Shown piece by piece: positions 1 to 9,298 of a DNA stretch of 32,995 nt. The position numbers and the translations under genes are program-made. Numbering within the stretch: position 1 is the first letter of the stretch; each line of letters opens with the position of its first letter. The DNA lies in assembly GCA_015523195.1 (NCBI GenBank), contig WAKU01000054.1:1-32995 (forward strand). Direction: 5' to 3'. The notes below the pieces were generated by a model that had not been told where the DNA came from, searched no databases, and saw only the letters and a list, made by a program, of their open reading frames with translations. The DNA is from Thermococcus sp. Lineage in GTDB: Archaea > Methanobacteriota_B > Thermococci > Thermococcales > Thermococcaceae.

Positions 1-2
1 AC

Positions 3-1049
3 GACGAGTACGTAAACGCCGTGGGTTTCGATGGGAACGAGGTAGTTGTGGCCTTCTCCTCCCGCTTCGGTGGCCCCGACCTCGGTTTCATGGGTGTGGA
101 TCCCGGAACGGGTAGCCTGAGGTGGGTCGAGGAATACAGGCAGGCCATTGATGGAGGTGAACTGTGGAAAATGGGCGGTTTCAACACCCTCTCAGGCGGG
201 AGGCCGATGCTCTACAGCGTCCCGGACGGGTGGCTCTACACCAACGGCCTTGGGGGAAAGTACGACGGCGGCGCCTCGATCTGGCTGAAGCTCGATAAAA
301 AGGGAAATATACTCTGGAGCGGCTTCTGGAACACGAGCCTATACCACGGACAGTCCCCCTCAAGTTTTGCCCTCGCTGGTGATGGAAACTACGTCTTCTT
401 CGACCCGCTCGTCAAGACCTCGCCCTCGGGCGATATCATCAAGGTCTACTACAACGTTCAGCCCTACAGCCACTACATAGTCCGCTCGGGAAAAGGCTTC
501 GTCATCTTCCTCGTTCCGGACAGGCTCCTGAAGCTCGGCCCGAACATGGAGTTCGCGGGCTGTGACGTCCACCACGTCGAGAAGGGCGGGGAGCTAAAGG
601 CATGGGTTCCGAACTTCGTGGAGCTGGGGAAGGGGGATGTAAAGTTCGTGAAGGTGTCCTTCTACTCGAGGGGTAGCTTTAAAGAGGCCTTCGAGTTCGA
701 CGACCTCCCGACCTGGGAGTGGTACAGGATTGGGGAGCCCAGAGTCTGGGTTCACGATCATCCGAGCGAGTACTTCCACGTCAAGGAAGCCTGCAACCAG
801 ACGAGCCCTTCGACAACCCGGAGCTCCAGCTCCTCGCATATCTCAACGACCTCCGAGCCTTCCTCAAGCGCCACACACTCACCGTCTCAGAGTTCCAGTG
901 CAGTTCATTCGAGCACGGGAAGCTTCGGTGAAAATACGGGAGGGAGCCCCTCCAGCACTGCCAGCAGGTCGATAAACTTCACATGCGGGCCGGGATTTAT
1001 TGTTGCCCTGGCTTTACTGCCATTGCTCCTGCTCTGGAGGAGGGGTTGA
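3..1049 (+). CDS. Cell-surface beta-propeller-like protein, C-terminal part (5' end outside window)
   Basis: The frame is open to the left edge, so the true start lies upstream; the GTG at 21 is internal. The visible part has short beta-rich stretches with repeated Asp-Pro-Gly-Thr-Gly and Trp-containing turns, as in PQQ/WD-like propellers (inference). It ends in a Ser/Thr-rich linker (about residues 260-320 of the visible part) typical of O-glycosylated stalks. The last residues are CGPG, a hydrophobic helix and RRG. This is the CGP-CTERM sorting tail known only from Thermococcales, so the protein is probably displayed on the cell surface. The substrate is unknown. It heads a run of four same-strand genes with short gaps. 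Confidence 0.8.
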   Translation, partial: DEYVNAVGFDGNEVVVAFSSRFGGPDLGFMGVDPGTGSLRWVEEYRQAIDGGELWKMGGFNTLSGGRPMLYSVPDGWLYTNGLGGKYDGGASIWLKLDKKGNILWSGFWNTSLYHGQSPSSFALAGDGNYVFFDPLVKTSPSGDIIKVYYNVQPYSHYIVRSGKGFVIFLVPDRLLKLGPNMEFAGCDVHHVEKGGELKAWVPNFVELGKGDVKFVKVSFYSRGSFKEAFEFDDLPTWEWYRIGEPRVWVHDHPSEYFHVKEACNQTSPSTTRSSSSSHISTTSEPSSSATHSPSQSSSAVHSSTGSFGENTGGSPSSTASRSINFTCGPGFIVALALLPLLLLWRRG

Positions 1050-1080
1050 GGTTCGAATCAAAGAGAAGGGAGGTGAGAAA

Positions 1081-1464
1081 ATGGGACTCATCAAAAAGCT
1101 GGTCGTTGGCTTCTTCCTGCTCCTCGTCATAGGGGCCGTGGCCGTCTTTGGCACGCAGTACTACTACCTGCATGCCTACAACAAGGTTCCGGTCGAGCTC
1201 AAAACGGAAACCGTAAGCGGGGACGTCTTCTACCTCTCGCACGTCCTTGAGCCGGGGAAATACTACATCAAGGCGAGCAGTGAAGGTTCCGTGGAGAAGA
1301 TAACGATACTCGACGAGAAGGACAACGTCCTGACCGAATCGGAAACGGACAGCATGATATACGGCTCAAGCAAGCCTTTCCGGGTCAGGGTTGACTACAA
1401 AGCACCTCTCAACGTTGATTCCTACAAGGTCAGCGTCGGCATCTACAGGCTTGAGAAGAAGTGA
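1081..1464 (+). CDS. Small membrane-anchored hypothetical protein
   Basis: The ATG at 1081 is preceded by GGGAGGTGAG at good spacing, so it is preferred over upstream in-frame starts that overlap the previous gene. The product is 127 residues. One hydrophobic helix (about residues 6-26) follows Lys-Lys, and the remaining roughly 100 residues are beta-rich, consistent with a domain held outside the membrane by an N-terminal anchor. No family is recognised. It lies 31 bases after the surface protein gene and 35 before a lipoprotein gene, so all may be co-transcribed as an envelope operon. A T6 run just after its stop could terminate part of the transcripts. Confidence 0.72.
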   Translation: MGLIKKLVVGFFLLLVIGAVAVFGTQYYYLHAYNKVPVELKTETVSGDVFYLSHVLEPGKYYIKASSEGSVEKITILDEKDNVLTESETDSMIYGSSKPFRVRVDYKAPLNVDSYKVSVGIYRLEKK

Positions 1465-1499
1465 TTTCGTTTTTTCACACGAAGAAAGGAGGAATGGGT

Positions 1500-2207
1500 A
1501 TGAGAAAGTTCGTCTTTGCCCTGCTCGCGGTGGCCCTCTTGGTCACCGCGGCGGGCTGTGAAAGCCCCAAGGCAAACGTGAAGACCGAGAAGACCCTCAC
1601 GATAAACGATATAACCGTGCACTACTCCGGAGAGGTTACCCTCTCCCAGGCAAAGTCTTTGCTTAACTTCGTCCGCGACAGCTTCCAGATAAACGGGAAA
1701 ACCGACGTCTACGTCTCCAAGAGCGGAAATGCCTACACGGTCAAGGTGACGACCCCTTACAAGAGCTCCGGCGACATAGACAAGAAAACGGCCTTCTACG
1801 TCAAGACCATGGCCTCCAAGATGTCCCAGGACGTTTTCAACGGTGCAGAACTCACGCTGAAGCTCCTGAACGGAGACGAAAAGGAGGTTTTCTCCGCTGA
1901 GAGCAAATACGCCTACATCGAGTCGAACGGGATAATCGTCTGGTATGCCGGTGTTGGAAAGGACGACGCCCAGAAGGTGCTCGACTACGCGGTTTCCTTT
2001 GCCGGGAGCGGGCCTTGGGACATATTCATCGACGGCAGCAACCCCTACACGGTAAGCGCCATGAGTTCGTTCAACAGTGCCGACGAGATAGGCGATGCTG
2101 AGAGCGCTTACAGGAAGATGGTCTCCGACCTCTCGGAGAGGCTCGGCGGGAAGGTTGTCCTCAGGGTTCTGAGCCCGAGCGGCGAGGAGATAGCGAGGTT
2201 CAGCTGA
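1500..2207 (+). CDS. Lipoprotein of unknown function
   Basis: The start is set at the ATG at 1500, about seven bases after AAAGGAGG; the ATG at 1494 is too close to that site. The 235-residue product begins with MRKF, a hydrophobic helix and a lipobox (VTAAGC), so Cys19 is the probable lipidated residue and the protein is expected outside the membrane. The mature part seems to contain two similar halves: THYSGEVTLSQAKS-like residues near 35-50 and WYAGVGKDDAQKVLD near 140-155 each start an alpha/beta unit, which suggests an internal duplication. No enzymatic motif is seen. It sits in the same-strand run from the window edge to 2676. Confidence 0.75.
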   Translation: MRKFVFALLAVALLVTAAGCESPKANVKTEKTLTINDITVHYSGEVTLSQAKSLLNFVRDSFQINGKTDVYVSKSGNAYTVKVTTPYKSSGDIDKKTAFYVKTMASKMSQDVFNGAELTLKLLNGDEKEVFSAESKYAYIESNGIIVWYAGVGKDDAQKVLDYAVSFAGSGPWDIFIDGSNPYTVSAMSSFNSADEIGDAESAYRKMVSDLSERLGGKVVLRVLSPSGEEIARFS

Positions 2208-2217
2208 GGTGGAAGGA

Positions 2218-2676
2218 ATGGAGAAGGTTCTCTACGTCGTTGGAAACCTTGACTACAGGAAGGGCTTCATGAGAGAGAGCAGGGCGAGCCTCGTGATAAC
2301 CGATGAGAGGCTTATAGTTGCCTTCCTGACACCAGAGCTCGCCAAAAAGATGAAGAAAGAGGCCGGCGGGGGCATCGGGGGCTTCCTTAGGGGCGTTACC
2401 AAAGCCTACGGCCACTGGAACGAATACTACGAGATGGAGCCGGGGGAGATACTCGGCGAAAGCGAAGAGAACTTCGAGATACCGCTCCGCGAGGTCAGGG
2501 AAGTGAAGGTAAAGAGCGGTGACTCGGAATCGGGGAAGAGGGAGGAGCTTGAGGTCAAAGCCAAAAAGAACCACAAGTTCTACGCCGGCGATGGCACTAT
2601 ACGCGTTAGAGAGCTGAAGAAAGTCCTCGAAGGCCTCGGCATCAAGGTCAAGGCCCCGCGCTTCAGCCTCTTCTGA
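2218..2676 (+). CDS. Hypothetical protein, possibly PH-like fold
   Basis: This 152-residue soluble protein starts at the ATG at 2218, with GAGGTGGAAGGA just upstream and only ten bases after the previous stop, implying translational coupling. The sequence has an N-terminal beta-rich part with LVITDERLIV, which resembles the strand-turn-strand of bacterial PH-like (bPH) domains. A Gly-rich insert follows near residue 50, then a strand pair ending in an alpha helix. The PH-like idea is inference from pattern only. No signal peptide or transmembrane helix is present. A T-rich stretch after the stop probably ends the transcript. Confidence 0.65.
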   Translation: MEKVLYVVGNLDYRKGFMRESRASLVITDERLIVAFLTPELAKKMKKEAGGGIGGFLRGVTKAYGHWNEYYEMEPGEILGESEENFEIPLREVREVKVKSGDSESGKREELEVKAKKNHKFYAGDGTIRVRELKKVLEGLGIKVKAPRFSLF

Positions 2677-2695
2677 GCCTTTCTCTTTTTCATTC
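2677..2695 (+). terminator. T-rich transcription terminator
   Basis: CTTTCTCTTTTTC follows directly after the stop of the 2218 gene and lies before the next promoter. Archaeal RNA polymerase terminates at such oligo-T tracts; assignment is by pattern. Confidence 0.45.
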
Positions 2696-2700
2696 AATGG

Positions 2701-2713
2701 AAAAGGTTATATC
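2701..2713 (+). promoter_or_regulatory. BRE/TATA box of the phosphohexomutase gene
   Basis: AAAAGG (BRE-like) is followed by TTATAT at 2707-2712, about 45 bases before the ATG at 2757. This leaves a short leader carrying GGGTGGTC as the ribosome binding site. Confidence 0.55.
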
Positions 2714-2756
2714 CCCTACTCCAGACCACCGAACATAACTCTCACGGGTGGTCATC

Positions 2757-4106
2757 ATGGGGAAGTACTTCGGGACGAGCGGCATCAGGGAGGTCGTCAA
2801 CGAGAGATTAACACCTGAACTCGCTCTGCGCGTTGGAAAGGCCCTCGGCACATACCTCGATGGCGGAACGGTCGTCGTAGGAAAGGACACCAGAACGAGC
2901 GGCGAGATGCTGAAGAGCGCCCTGATAAGCGGTTTGCTCAGCGCTGGCGTCGAGGTTATAGACATCGGTTTGGCTCCAACACCCCTAACGGGCTTCGCGA
3001 TAAGACTCTACAAGGCCGATGCGGGCGTTACAATTACAGCGAGCCACAATCCTCCTGAATACAACGGGGTAAAGGTATGGCAACCGAACGGGATGGCCTA
3101 CACCCCGGAGATGGAGGCCGAGCTGGAGAGGATAATCGACTCAGGGAACTTCAAAAAAGTCCCCTGGAACGAAATCGGAACGGTAAGGAGGGCAGATCCA
3201 AAAAGGGAGTACATCGAGAGGGCCCTTGAGATGCTTCACCTCAAAAACTCCTACAACGTTGTCCTCGACGCCGGCAACGGAGCAGGGAGCGTTTTAAGCC
3301 CCTATCTCCAGCGCGAGCTCGGGAATAAAGTTATCAGCCTCAACTCCCATCCGAGCGGTTTCTTTGTCAGAGAGCTTGAGCCGAACGCGAAGAGCCTCTC
3401 AGCGTTGGCGAAGACAGTTAAGGCGATGGAGGCAGATGTGGGAATAGCCCACGATGGCGATGCAGACAGGATCGGCGTTGTAGATGATCAGGGCAACTTC
3501 GTCGAGTACGAGGTGATGCTCTCGCTAATAGCGGGCTACATGCTGGTGAAGTTCGGGAGGGGTAAAATCGTTACCACCGTTGATGCCGGCTTTGCCCTGG
3601 ACGACTACGTTAAACCACTCGGCGGGGAGGTTATTAGAACGCGCGTTGGAGATGTGGCCGTTGCTGATGAGCTGGCTAAAAACGGTGGCGTCTTCGGCGG
3701 CGAGCCGAGCGGGACGTGGATAATTCCCCAGTGGAACCTAACTCCCGATGGGATATTCGCCGGGGCTTTAGTCCTTGAGATGATAGATGAACTCGGACCG
3801 ATAAGCGAGTTGGCGAAGGAAGTCCCGCGCTACGTAACTTTGAGAGCAAAAATCCCTTGCCCCAACGAGAAAAAAGCTAAGGCGATGAAAATCATAGCCA
3901 AGGAAGCCCTTCGGAGCTTCGACTACGAGAGGCTCATAGACATCGATGGGATCAGGATTGAAAACTCCGACTGGTGGATCCTCTTCAGGCCGAGCGGGAC
4001 GGAGCCGATAATGAGAATAACCCTTGAGGCCCATACTGAGGAGAAGGTCAGGGAGCTGATGGGAAAGGCTGAGAGGCTGGTGAAGGAGGCGATAGCGAGG
4101 GCTTAA
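2757..4106 (+). CDS. glmM: Phosphoglucosamine mutase / phosphomannomutase family
   Basis: This 449-residue alpha-D-phosphohexomutase interconverts hexose 6- and 1-phosphates in the cytoplasm, feeding nucleotide-sugar synthesis. The motifs are complete. TASHNP holds the phosphoserine (about Ser96). DGDADR (about 233-238) binds the metal. GGEPSGT (about 321) contacts the sugar, and FRPSGTEP near the C-terminus binds the phosphate. Length matches archaeal GlmM/ManB proteins. The ATG at 2757 is chosen over the GTG at 2748 because GGGTGGTC lies at proper spacing. Thermococcales usually carry several paralogues, so glucosamine, glucose and mannose specificity cannot be separated from sequence alone. 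Its TAA overlaps the convergent gene's stop in a shared TTAA. Confidence 0.9.
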   Translation: MGKYFGTSGIREVVNERLTPELALRVGKALGTYLDGGTVVVGKDTRTSGEMLKSALISGLLSAGVEVIDIGLAPTPLTGFAIRLYKADAGVTITASHNPPEYNGVKVWQPNGMAYTPEMEAELERIIDSGNFKKVPWNEIGTVRRADPKREYIERALEMLHLKNSYNVVLDAGNGAGSVLSPYLQRELGNKVISLNSHPSGFFVRELEPNAKSLSALAKTVKAMEADVGIAHDGDADRIGVVDDQGNFVEYEVMLSLIAGYMLVKFGRGKIVTTVDAGFALDDYVKPLGGEVIRTRVGDVAVADELAKNGGVFGGEPSGTWIIPQWNLTPDGIFAGALVLEMIDELGPISELAKEVPRYVTLRAKIPCPNEKKAKAMKIIAKEALRSFDYERLIDIDGIRIENSDWWILFRPSGTEPIMRITLEAHTEEKVRELMGKAERLVKEAIARA

Positions 4107-4678
4107 TCGCGGAGGGCTTCTTTTACCCTCTCCACGCTTTTCTCGACATCTTCCTTGTCGAATTCGATGTAAGTTTCTTCTGGAAACCTGGCCATCAGGA
4201 TTTCGAAGAGTACTCCGGGCAGAGGCTTGAGCTTAAATCCCTGCTCGCCAACAAGCTCCTTCGAGCGCTTTAACCTTTCCTCCTTGCCCAGATAGAAGAA
4301 CTCCTGCATGGCTCTGTAAGGGTATTTTTCGGGGTCGCTTGAGCTGGTGTGGAAGACGCCGCAGGTTGGCGACCCTTTAACGCCGACGAAGACGACCTTT
4401 TCCGGCTTTTCCTCTGCTAAAACCCTCCCGATGAAGTCCGCTATTATCTTGGCCCTCTCGCGCATTCCGAGCCTTTCGTAGACTTCCCTGCTTGCTGGAG
4501 CGCGTGGCCAGCCGATTAAAGCGTACTCGGGGCAGGGGTAAGCTAAAACCTGCCACTCATCTCCGAGCCCTCCAAAGAGCTTCCTCAGCCTTCTCGCGGT
4601 CTCGTACTCCTTCCCCTTCGGCCCGCGGTAGACGTAGAATGGGCTGAGGAGGCATGGGGCTATGACAAGGAGGTTCAT
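4103..4678 (-). CDS. DUF523 / TudS-like protein (possible Fe-S desulfidase)
   Basis: This 191-residue protein has cysteines at about 9 (APCLL), 49 (YPCPEY) and 106 (GSPTCG), with GWPRAPA between the second and third. The order and spacing resemble DUF523, the family of the 2-thiouracil desulfurase TudS, in which three cysteines hold a [4Fe-4S] cluster. A sulfur-removal or thio-base reaction is therefore possible, but it is inference. The start is the ATG at 4678 after CGGAGTTGAG; an upstream in-frame TTG is less likely. It converges with the phosphohexomutase gene. A divergent member or another Cys-rich cytosolic enzyme is the main alternative. Confidence 0.6.
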   Translation of the reverse strand: MNLLVIAPCLLSPFYVYRGPKGKEYETARRLRKLFGGLGDEWQVLAYPCPEYALIGWPRAPASREVYERLGMRERAKIIADFIGRVLAEEKPEKVVFVGVKGSPTCGVFHTSSSDPEKYPYRAMQEFFYLGKEERLKRSKELVGEQGFKLKPLPGVLFEILMARFPEETYIEFDKEDVEKSVERVKEALRD

Positions 4679-4712
4679 GTTACTCAACTCCGAAGATTTT
4701 TAAGAATGGGGC

Positions 4713-4907
4713 TCAGAGCGACTCATAGTATGCCTCCTTGAGGCGCTTGTAGTTTACTTTCTCGACCTTCGTGATGGCCAGAGAGTCCAGAAGGTCATCT
4801 ATATCCTCAGGGATTATCTTTATCTTAACCTTGGAGTGCTGCCTCAGCTTGGGCTTTCTTAATGGCTTCAAAACGCCGTCTTCGTATATAGCCTCAATAA
4901 CCTCCAT
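4713..4907 (-). CDS. AF2212-like (DUF104) antitoxin, without a toxin gene
   Basis: This 64-residue protein begins MEVIEAIYEDGVLKPL and continues with a basic VKIKI strand, the hallmark of the DUF104/AF2212 antitoxin family, whose members normally precede a PIN-domain toxin. The C-terminal half is acidic to amphipathic, as expected for the toxin-binding tail. GGTGGTGGC precedes the ATG. Only 34 bases separate it from the next gene, which is not a PIN protein, so no partner is present on either side. It may be an orphan antitoxin acting on a toxin elsewhere, or a remnant of a lost pair. Confidence 0.75.
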   Translation of the reverse strand: MEVIEAIYEDGVLKPLRKPKLRQHSKVKIKIIPEDIDDLLDSLAITKVEKVNYKRLKEAYYESL

Positions 4908-4940
4908 GCCACCACCGTTTTAAGTTCCCCCCAACTTCCT

Positions 4941-5519
4941 TTAAACTTTCCCCGCGATGTTCTCTATTATCTCCTCCACCTTTCTCCTCAGCTCTTCAAT
5001 GGTTCCCTCGTTAACGATGACGTAATCGGCCAGGTTTTTTAGCCTGCTCGTGTGGTAGAGCCTTTCCTCGGCGTCATCCATCTCCCTGAAGTCGGCGAAG
5101 CTTTTGATGCCCCTGTCCTTCTCGGCCCTCCTTTTCATCAGTCTCTCGAACCTTATCTCGGGCTTTGCCTCGACGTAGATGACCGTTCCGCCGAGCCTTT
5201 TTATAGCCTCTATTTCCTCCTTTGAACGGACGCCGTCTATGACGATGTTTTTACAGTTCCTCTTCTTGTCAACGGCAAGCCGTATGAGTACGTCCCCGCC
5301 GTATTTCTCCTTGAGGTACTTCCCGAGTTCTATCAGCCTGTCGCGCGTCGGCTCGGCCCTCTCTGGCAGTTCCGGAATCCACGAGTAGTCTGAGACGTTG
5401 TGGGTCAGCAGGTCTATCAGCGGGTCGCTGCAGGAAACCCTGCAGAAGCCCTTCTCCTCAAAGAACTTTGCGACCGTAGTTTTTCCCGCGGCGATCTTCC
5501 CTACCACTCCGATTATCAT
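4941..5519 (-). CDS. UPF0200 P-loop protein (dephospho-CoA-kinase-like)
   Basis: This 192-residue protein starts MIIGVVGKIAAGKTT, a Walker A motif at residues 7-15, and contains the VIDGVRSKEEIE segment and Arg-rich LID-like region (RFERLMKRR) typical of archaeal UPF0200 proteins, relatives of nucleoside monophosphate and dephospho-CoA kinases. The substrate is not established. The ATG at 5519 is chosen because GGAGGCGGAGAAG precedes it. It overlaps the stop of the upstream gene at 5516, so the two are translationally coupled. A TTTAAA inside its 3' end may serve the DUF104 gene. Confidence 0.8.
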   Translation of the reverse strand: MIIGVVGKIAAGKTTVAKFFEEKGFCRVSCSDPLIDLLTHNVSDYSWIPELPERAEPTRDRLIELGKYLKEKYGGDVLIRLAVDKKRNCKNIVIDGVRSKEEIEAIKRLGGTVIYVEAKPEIRFERLMKRRAEKDRGIKSFADFREMDDAEERLYHTSRLKNLADYVIVNEGTIEELRRKVEEIIENIAGKV

Positions 5520-6322
5520 CTTCTCCGCCTCCAGTAGCGCCATATCAGGTTTGCCCCATCCGTTGATTCCATAAGGCCCTCGTACGTTAGCTCAGCCACA
5601 AAGCGGATGAGGGCATCGTAATCAACCATCGTGGGAGACTCGAAGCCGAAGAGGTACTTAATTTCAAAGAATCCGATGTGCAAAAATCTGAAGGGGTTCA
5701 TGAGGGCGGTTTCGCTTCTCCATTTCAGCCCAAAGGGAAAGTCAGCGAGGACGAGCTTCGCGTTTCTCTCCCGGGCGAGTTTCACGAGTTTTTCCTCGTC
5801 CGGAAAGAGAACCTCTTTGGGCTCTCCTTCCACCGGCTCGTAGTCCAGCTTTGGGAAAGCGTACCTTATCCCAACGGCTCCGTAGGGTAAGCCCAACTTC
5901 TCGGCGAAGCCGAGCAGGGCTCTCGCGTTGAAGCTGAGGAAGACGAGTGTTTTAACACTTCCTTTCACAGACGGCCACTTCCTCGGCGGGAAGCGCTTTT
6001 CCGCCTCGATTATCGGCAGTAAAAACTCCAGTTCGGTGCCTTTCACGAGCTCTTCTGCTTTGCTGAGCTTCCTCCTCTTTATCGCGAGGTCGAGGTTCGA
6101 GTAGACCGTCACCTGCTTTACCCCAAGCCTCTCCCTGAGCTTTCCAATGACGAGGCTGTTGCCTATCACAACGCTCTTGTCCGTCCTGTCGTGGGCTATT
6201 ATGAAGAGCTTGTCGCCTTCCCCGTCATAGCGAACCTCGTCTATCCTGAACGGACTTTCCGGGAGGTTGTGCTCCCTCCTGATCTGCCTGACCAGTTTGA
6301 CTATCTCATCGGCCGTGAACAT
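5516..6322 (-). CDS. Conserved hypothetical protein with KH-like N-terminus
   Basis: This 268-residue soluble protein is not recognised with certainty. Residues about 45-85 contain SVVIGNSLVIGKLRERLG followed by a beta strand, which resembles the VIGxxGxxIxxL turn of KH RNA-binding domains (inference). The middle part (TLVFLSFNARALLGFAEKLG) looks like the start of a Rossmann or PP-loop unit, but without a clear SGGxDS motif. The C-terminus is rich in Arg and Trp. It is the promoter-proximal gene of a two-gene operon with the UPF0200 kinase-like gene (four-base overlap). A TATA-like TTTTTAA at 6345-6353 and no ribosome binding site suggest a nearly leaderless mRNA. Confidence 0.6.
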   Translation of the reverse strand: MFTADEIVKLVRQIRREHNLPESPFRIDEVRYDGEGDKLFIIAHDRTDKSVVIGNSLVIGKLRERLGVKQVTVYSNLDLAIKRRKLSKAEELVKGTELEFLLPIIEAEKRFPPRKWPSVKGSVKTLVFLSFNARALLGFAEKLGLPYGAVGIRYAFPKLDYEPVEGEPKEVLFPDEEKLVKLARERNAKLVLADFPFGLKWRSETALMNPFRFLHIGFFEIKYLFGFESPTMVDYDALIRFVAELTYEGLMESTDGANLIWRYWRRRR

Positions 6323-6360
6323 AACGGAGAAGGGAGGGGAAGAACGTTAAAAAGCCTTCC

Positions 6361-6813
6361 TTAGAGGTTGCCTATTATCTCCTCTCCCTCGATTGTTCTC
6401 TCGCAGTAGTGGCAGCGGAGCTTTAGCGGTTCTCTGCTTTCCACTCTGAATTTTGGCTTTACGTACTCGTGGTTGCTGACGCAGTTCGGGTTTGGACAGC
6501 TGAGGATTCCGACTATCTCGTCCGGGATTTCCACCTTGAACTTCTCCACTATCTTGTAGTCCCTCACGATGTTCACGGTAGCCATCGGCGCTATCAGGGC
6601 TATCTTGTTGACCTCTTCCTCGCTCAGGTAGCGCCCCTCGACCTTAACGATGTCCTTCCTTCCGAGCTTTTTGCTCGGGACGTTCGAGGCTATGAGCAGG
6701 GTCCCACCGTTGGGCCTCGTGAGGCCGAGTATCTCTATTACTTTGAGCCACTTCCCCGCTGGGATGTGGTCTATGACAGTCCCCTCGGGAATAACCTCAA
6801 CCTTCAGCTCGGG

Positions 6814-6816
<3 letters not shown>
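6361..6816 (-). CDS. pyrI: Aspartate carbamoyltransferase regulatory chain
   Basis: The 151-residue product is the nucleotide-binding, zinc-containing regulatory subunit that joins PyrB trimers in aspartate transcarbamoylase, the first committed step of pyrimidine synthesis. VIDHIPAGK near the N-terminus is the effector-binding start. The C-terminal zinc site has Cys107, Cys112, Cys135 and Cys138 (CPNPNC and CHYC). GGAGGTG lies six bases before the ATG. pyrB is upstream on the same strand, but the usual tight junction is interrupted by about 134 bases (see the repeat entry). Both genes probably still share the pyrB promoter. Confidence 0.95.
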
Positions 6817-7917
<1,101 letters not shown>

Positions 7918-7943
7918 TTTTTAACAGATCCATGGCAAGACAG

Positions 7944-7955
7944 TAGATTTAAAAC
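7944..7955 (+). promoter_or_regulatory. TATA box of thiR
   Basis: TAGATTTAAAAC stands about 38 bases before the GTG start at 7989, and GGTGGTGAT precedes that start. No clear palindromic operator is visible in the 110-base divergent region. Confidence 0.5.
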
Positions 7956-7988
7956 CTTCGGTCGTATTCTATCTCGGGTGGTGATCTG

Positions 7989-8885
7989 GTGAAAATTCCG
8001 GCTCTCTACATAGCCGATGAGCTCCTCCCATTCATAAGGGCGAGGATAGCCAAGAACCTCTACAGCTTGGGCATGACCCAGTCCGAGATAGGGGATTACC
8101 TTGGGATAACTCAGGCCATGGTGAGCAAGTACCTGAGTGGCCATTACAAAAACCCGGATGATGAGATTCTGCCTGTCCTTGAAGGGGTGGCCGATGAGGT
8201 CTCCAGGGCGATAGCCTATGGAAGCTCAAAGCAGGATGCCATAGTTCTCCTCACCAGGAGGATAATGGAGCTCTTCTTAAACGGGGCCCTATGTCCTTCC
8301 TACTCCCGCTACGCCGGGATAGACGAGGAGGTCTGCTACTCGCTCTATCGTCCGAAGGAAAGCGGGAGGGAGGTTTTGGAGACCCTTGAGCTGGCCCTCA
8401 GGAAGCTCCTCGGGATGAAGGGCTTTGGAGGGCTAATCCCCGAGGTCAGGAGCAACTTTGCCTACTCCCTTCCTGCCCCGAAAGGCAAGGACGACGTCGC
8501 CGCGATTCCCGGGAGAATAAACCTCGTCAAGGGCCGTCCCCATGCCCTCTCCCCCGAGTTCGGGGCAAGCTCCTTCACGTCGGGGATACTTGTTGAACTC
8601 GGCAGGATAAGGCCCGAGATAAGGAGCGTGCTCAACATCAGGTACGGGAAGGACGTGGAGGAGGCCATTGAGGCGGCGGGCCTTGAGGCGGCAAGGGTCA
8701 GGAGCGGGCCCAGTAAGGAGGACTCCATAGTTGCCATAGTCTCCCCCTTCAGGGAGCGTACCTATGACGTCGTAATTGATGAGGGGGGCCATGGCCTTGA
8801 GCCCGGCGTCTACATCTTTGGCCTTGATCCCTTTGACGTACTCAGAAAACTTGAGCTCCTGATCAAAAATCTGGGGGTGATGTGA
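7989..8885 (+). CDS. thiR: HTH-ThiN transcriptional regulator of thiamine genes
   Basis: This 298-residue protein has an N-terminal helix-turn-helix (about residues 18-50, with MTQSEIGDYLGITQAMVSKYL). A C-terminal ThiN-type domain (about 115-295) follows, with Pro-Gly-Arg-Ile-Asn, FGASSFTSGIL and the final Gly-rich EGGHGLEPGVYIFG segment. In archaea, HTH-ThiN proteins act as thiamine-phosphate-sensing repressors of thiamine genes; direct evidence here is only the domain order. The GTG at 7989 has a GGTGGTGAT ribosome site. Its TGA overlaps the next ATG (TGATG), coupling it to a YjbQ-family thiamine-phosphate-synthase-like enzyme. It is divergent from pyrB. Confidence 0.88.
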   Translation: MKIPALYIADELLPFIRARIAKNLYSLGMTQSEIGDYLGITQAMVSKYLSGHYKNPDDEILPVLEGVADEVSRAIAYGSSKQDAIVLLTRRIMELFLNGALCPSYSRYAGIDEEVCYSLYRPKESGREVLETLELALRKLLGMKGFGGLIPEVRSNFAYSLPAPKGKDDVAAIPGRINLVKGRPHALSPEFGASSFTSGILVELGRIRPEIRSVLNIRYGKDVEEAIEAAGLEAARVRSGPSKEDSIVAIVSPFRERTYDVVIDEGGHGLEPGVYIFGLDPFDVLRKLELLIKNLGVM

Positions 8886-9298
8886 TGGCCGTCTTCACGG
8901 AGGAGCTGAGGTTCTCCACGAGGGGTGGGATAGACCTCGTTGACATAACCGGCGAGGTTGAGAGGGTCGTGAGGGATTCTGGGATAAGGAACGGCCATGC
9001 CCTCGTCTTCGTGCCGGGGGCGACTGGAGCGATAGTGACGATAGAACATGAAAGCGGCCTTCTGGAAGATCTCAAAAGAACCTTGAGGGAGTTAGTGCCG
9101 AAGGGAAAGGGCTACCTTCACGACAGGATAGACGACAACGCCCACAGTCACCTTAGGGCCACGCTCCTCGGCGCGAGCGAGTGCTTCCCTGTCGTTGACG
9201 GCCGCTTGGTGACGGGAACATGGCAGCAGGTGTTCTTCGTGGAGCTCGACGTGAGGCCGAGGCACAGGCGCGTTATCGTGCAGGTTGTGGGGGAGTGA
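8885..9298 (+). CDS. YjbQ/UPF0047 family protein (secondary thiamine-phosphate synthase)
   Basis: This 137-residue protein has the family signature HDRIDDNAHSHLRATLLG (about residues 79-96) and GTWQQVFFVELD near the C-terminus. YjbQ proteins form trimers and some show weak thiamine-phosphate synthase activity, which is why the family carries that name; the physiological reaction is unsettled. Linkage to a ThiN regulator through TGATG supports a thiamine role (inference). Start: ATG 8885 with GGGGGTGATG upstream; a GTG at 8882 is possible. Its last 26 bases overlap the 3' end of the convergent ATPase gene. Confidence 0.88.
   Translation: MAVFTEELRFSTRGGIDLVDITGEVERVVRDSGIRNGHALVFVPGATGAIVTIEHESGLLEDLKRTLRELVPKGKGYLHDRIDDNAHSHLRATLLGASECFPVVDGRLVTGTWQQVFFVELDVRPRHRRVIVQVVGE

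Noticed and set aside
1000-1464. A longer start (1000) for the 1081 gene.
   Set aside because: It would overlap the CGP-CTERM tail of the previous gene, while the ATG at 1081 has an excellent ribosome site and begins a normal anchor helix.
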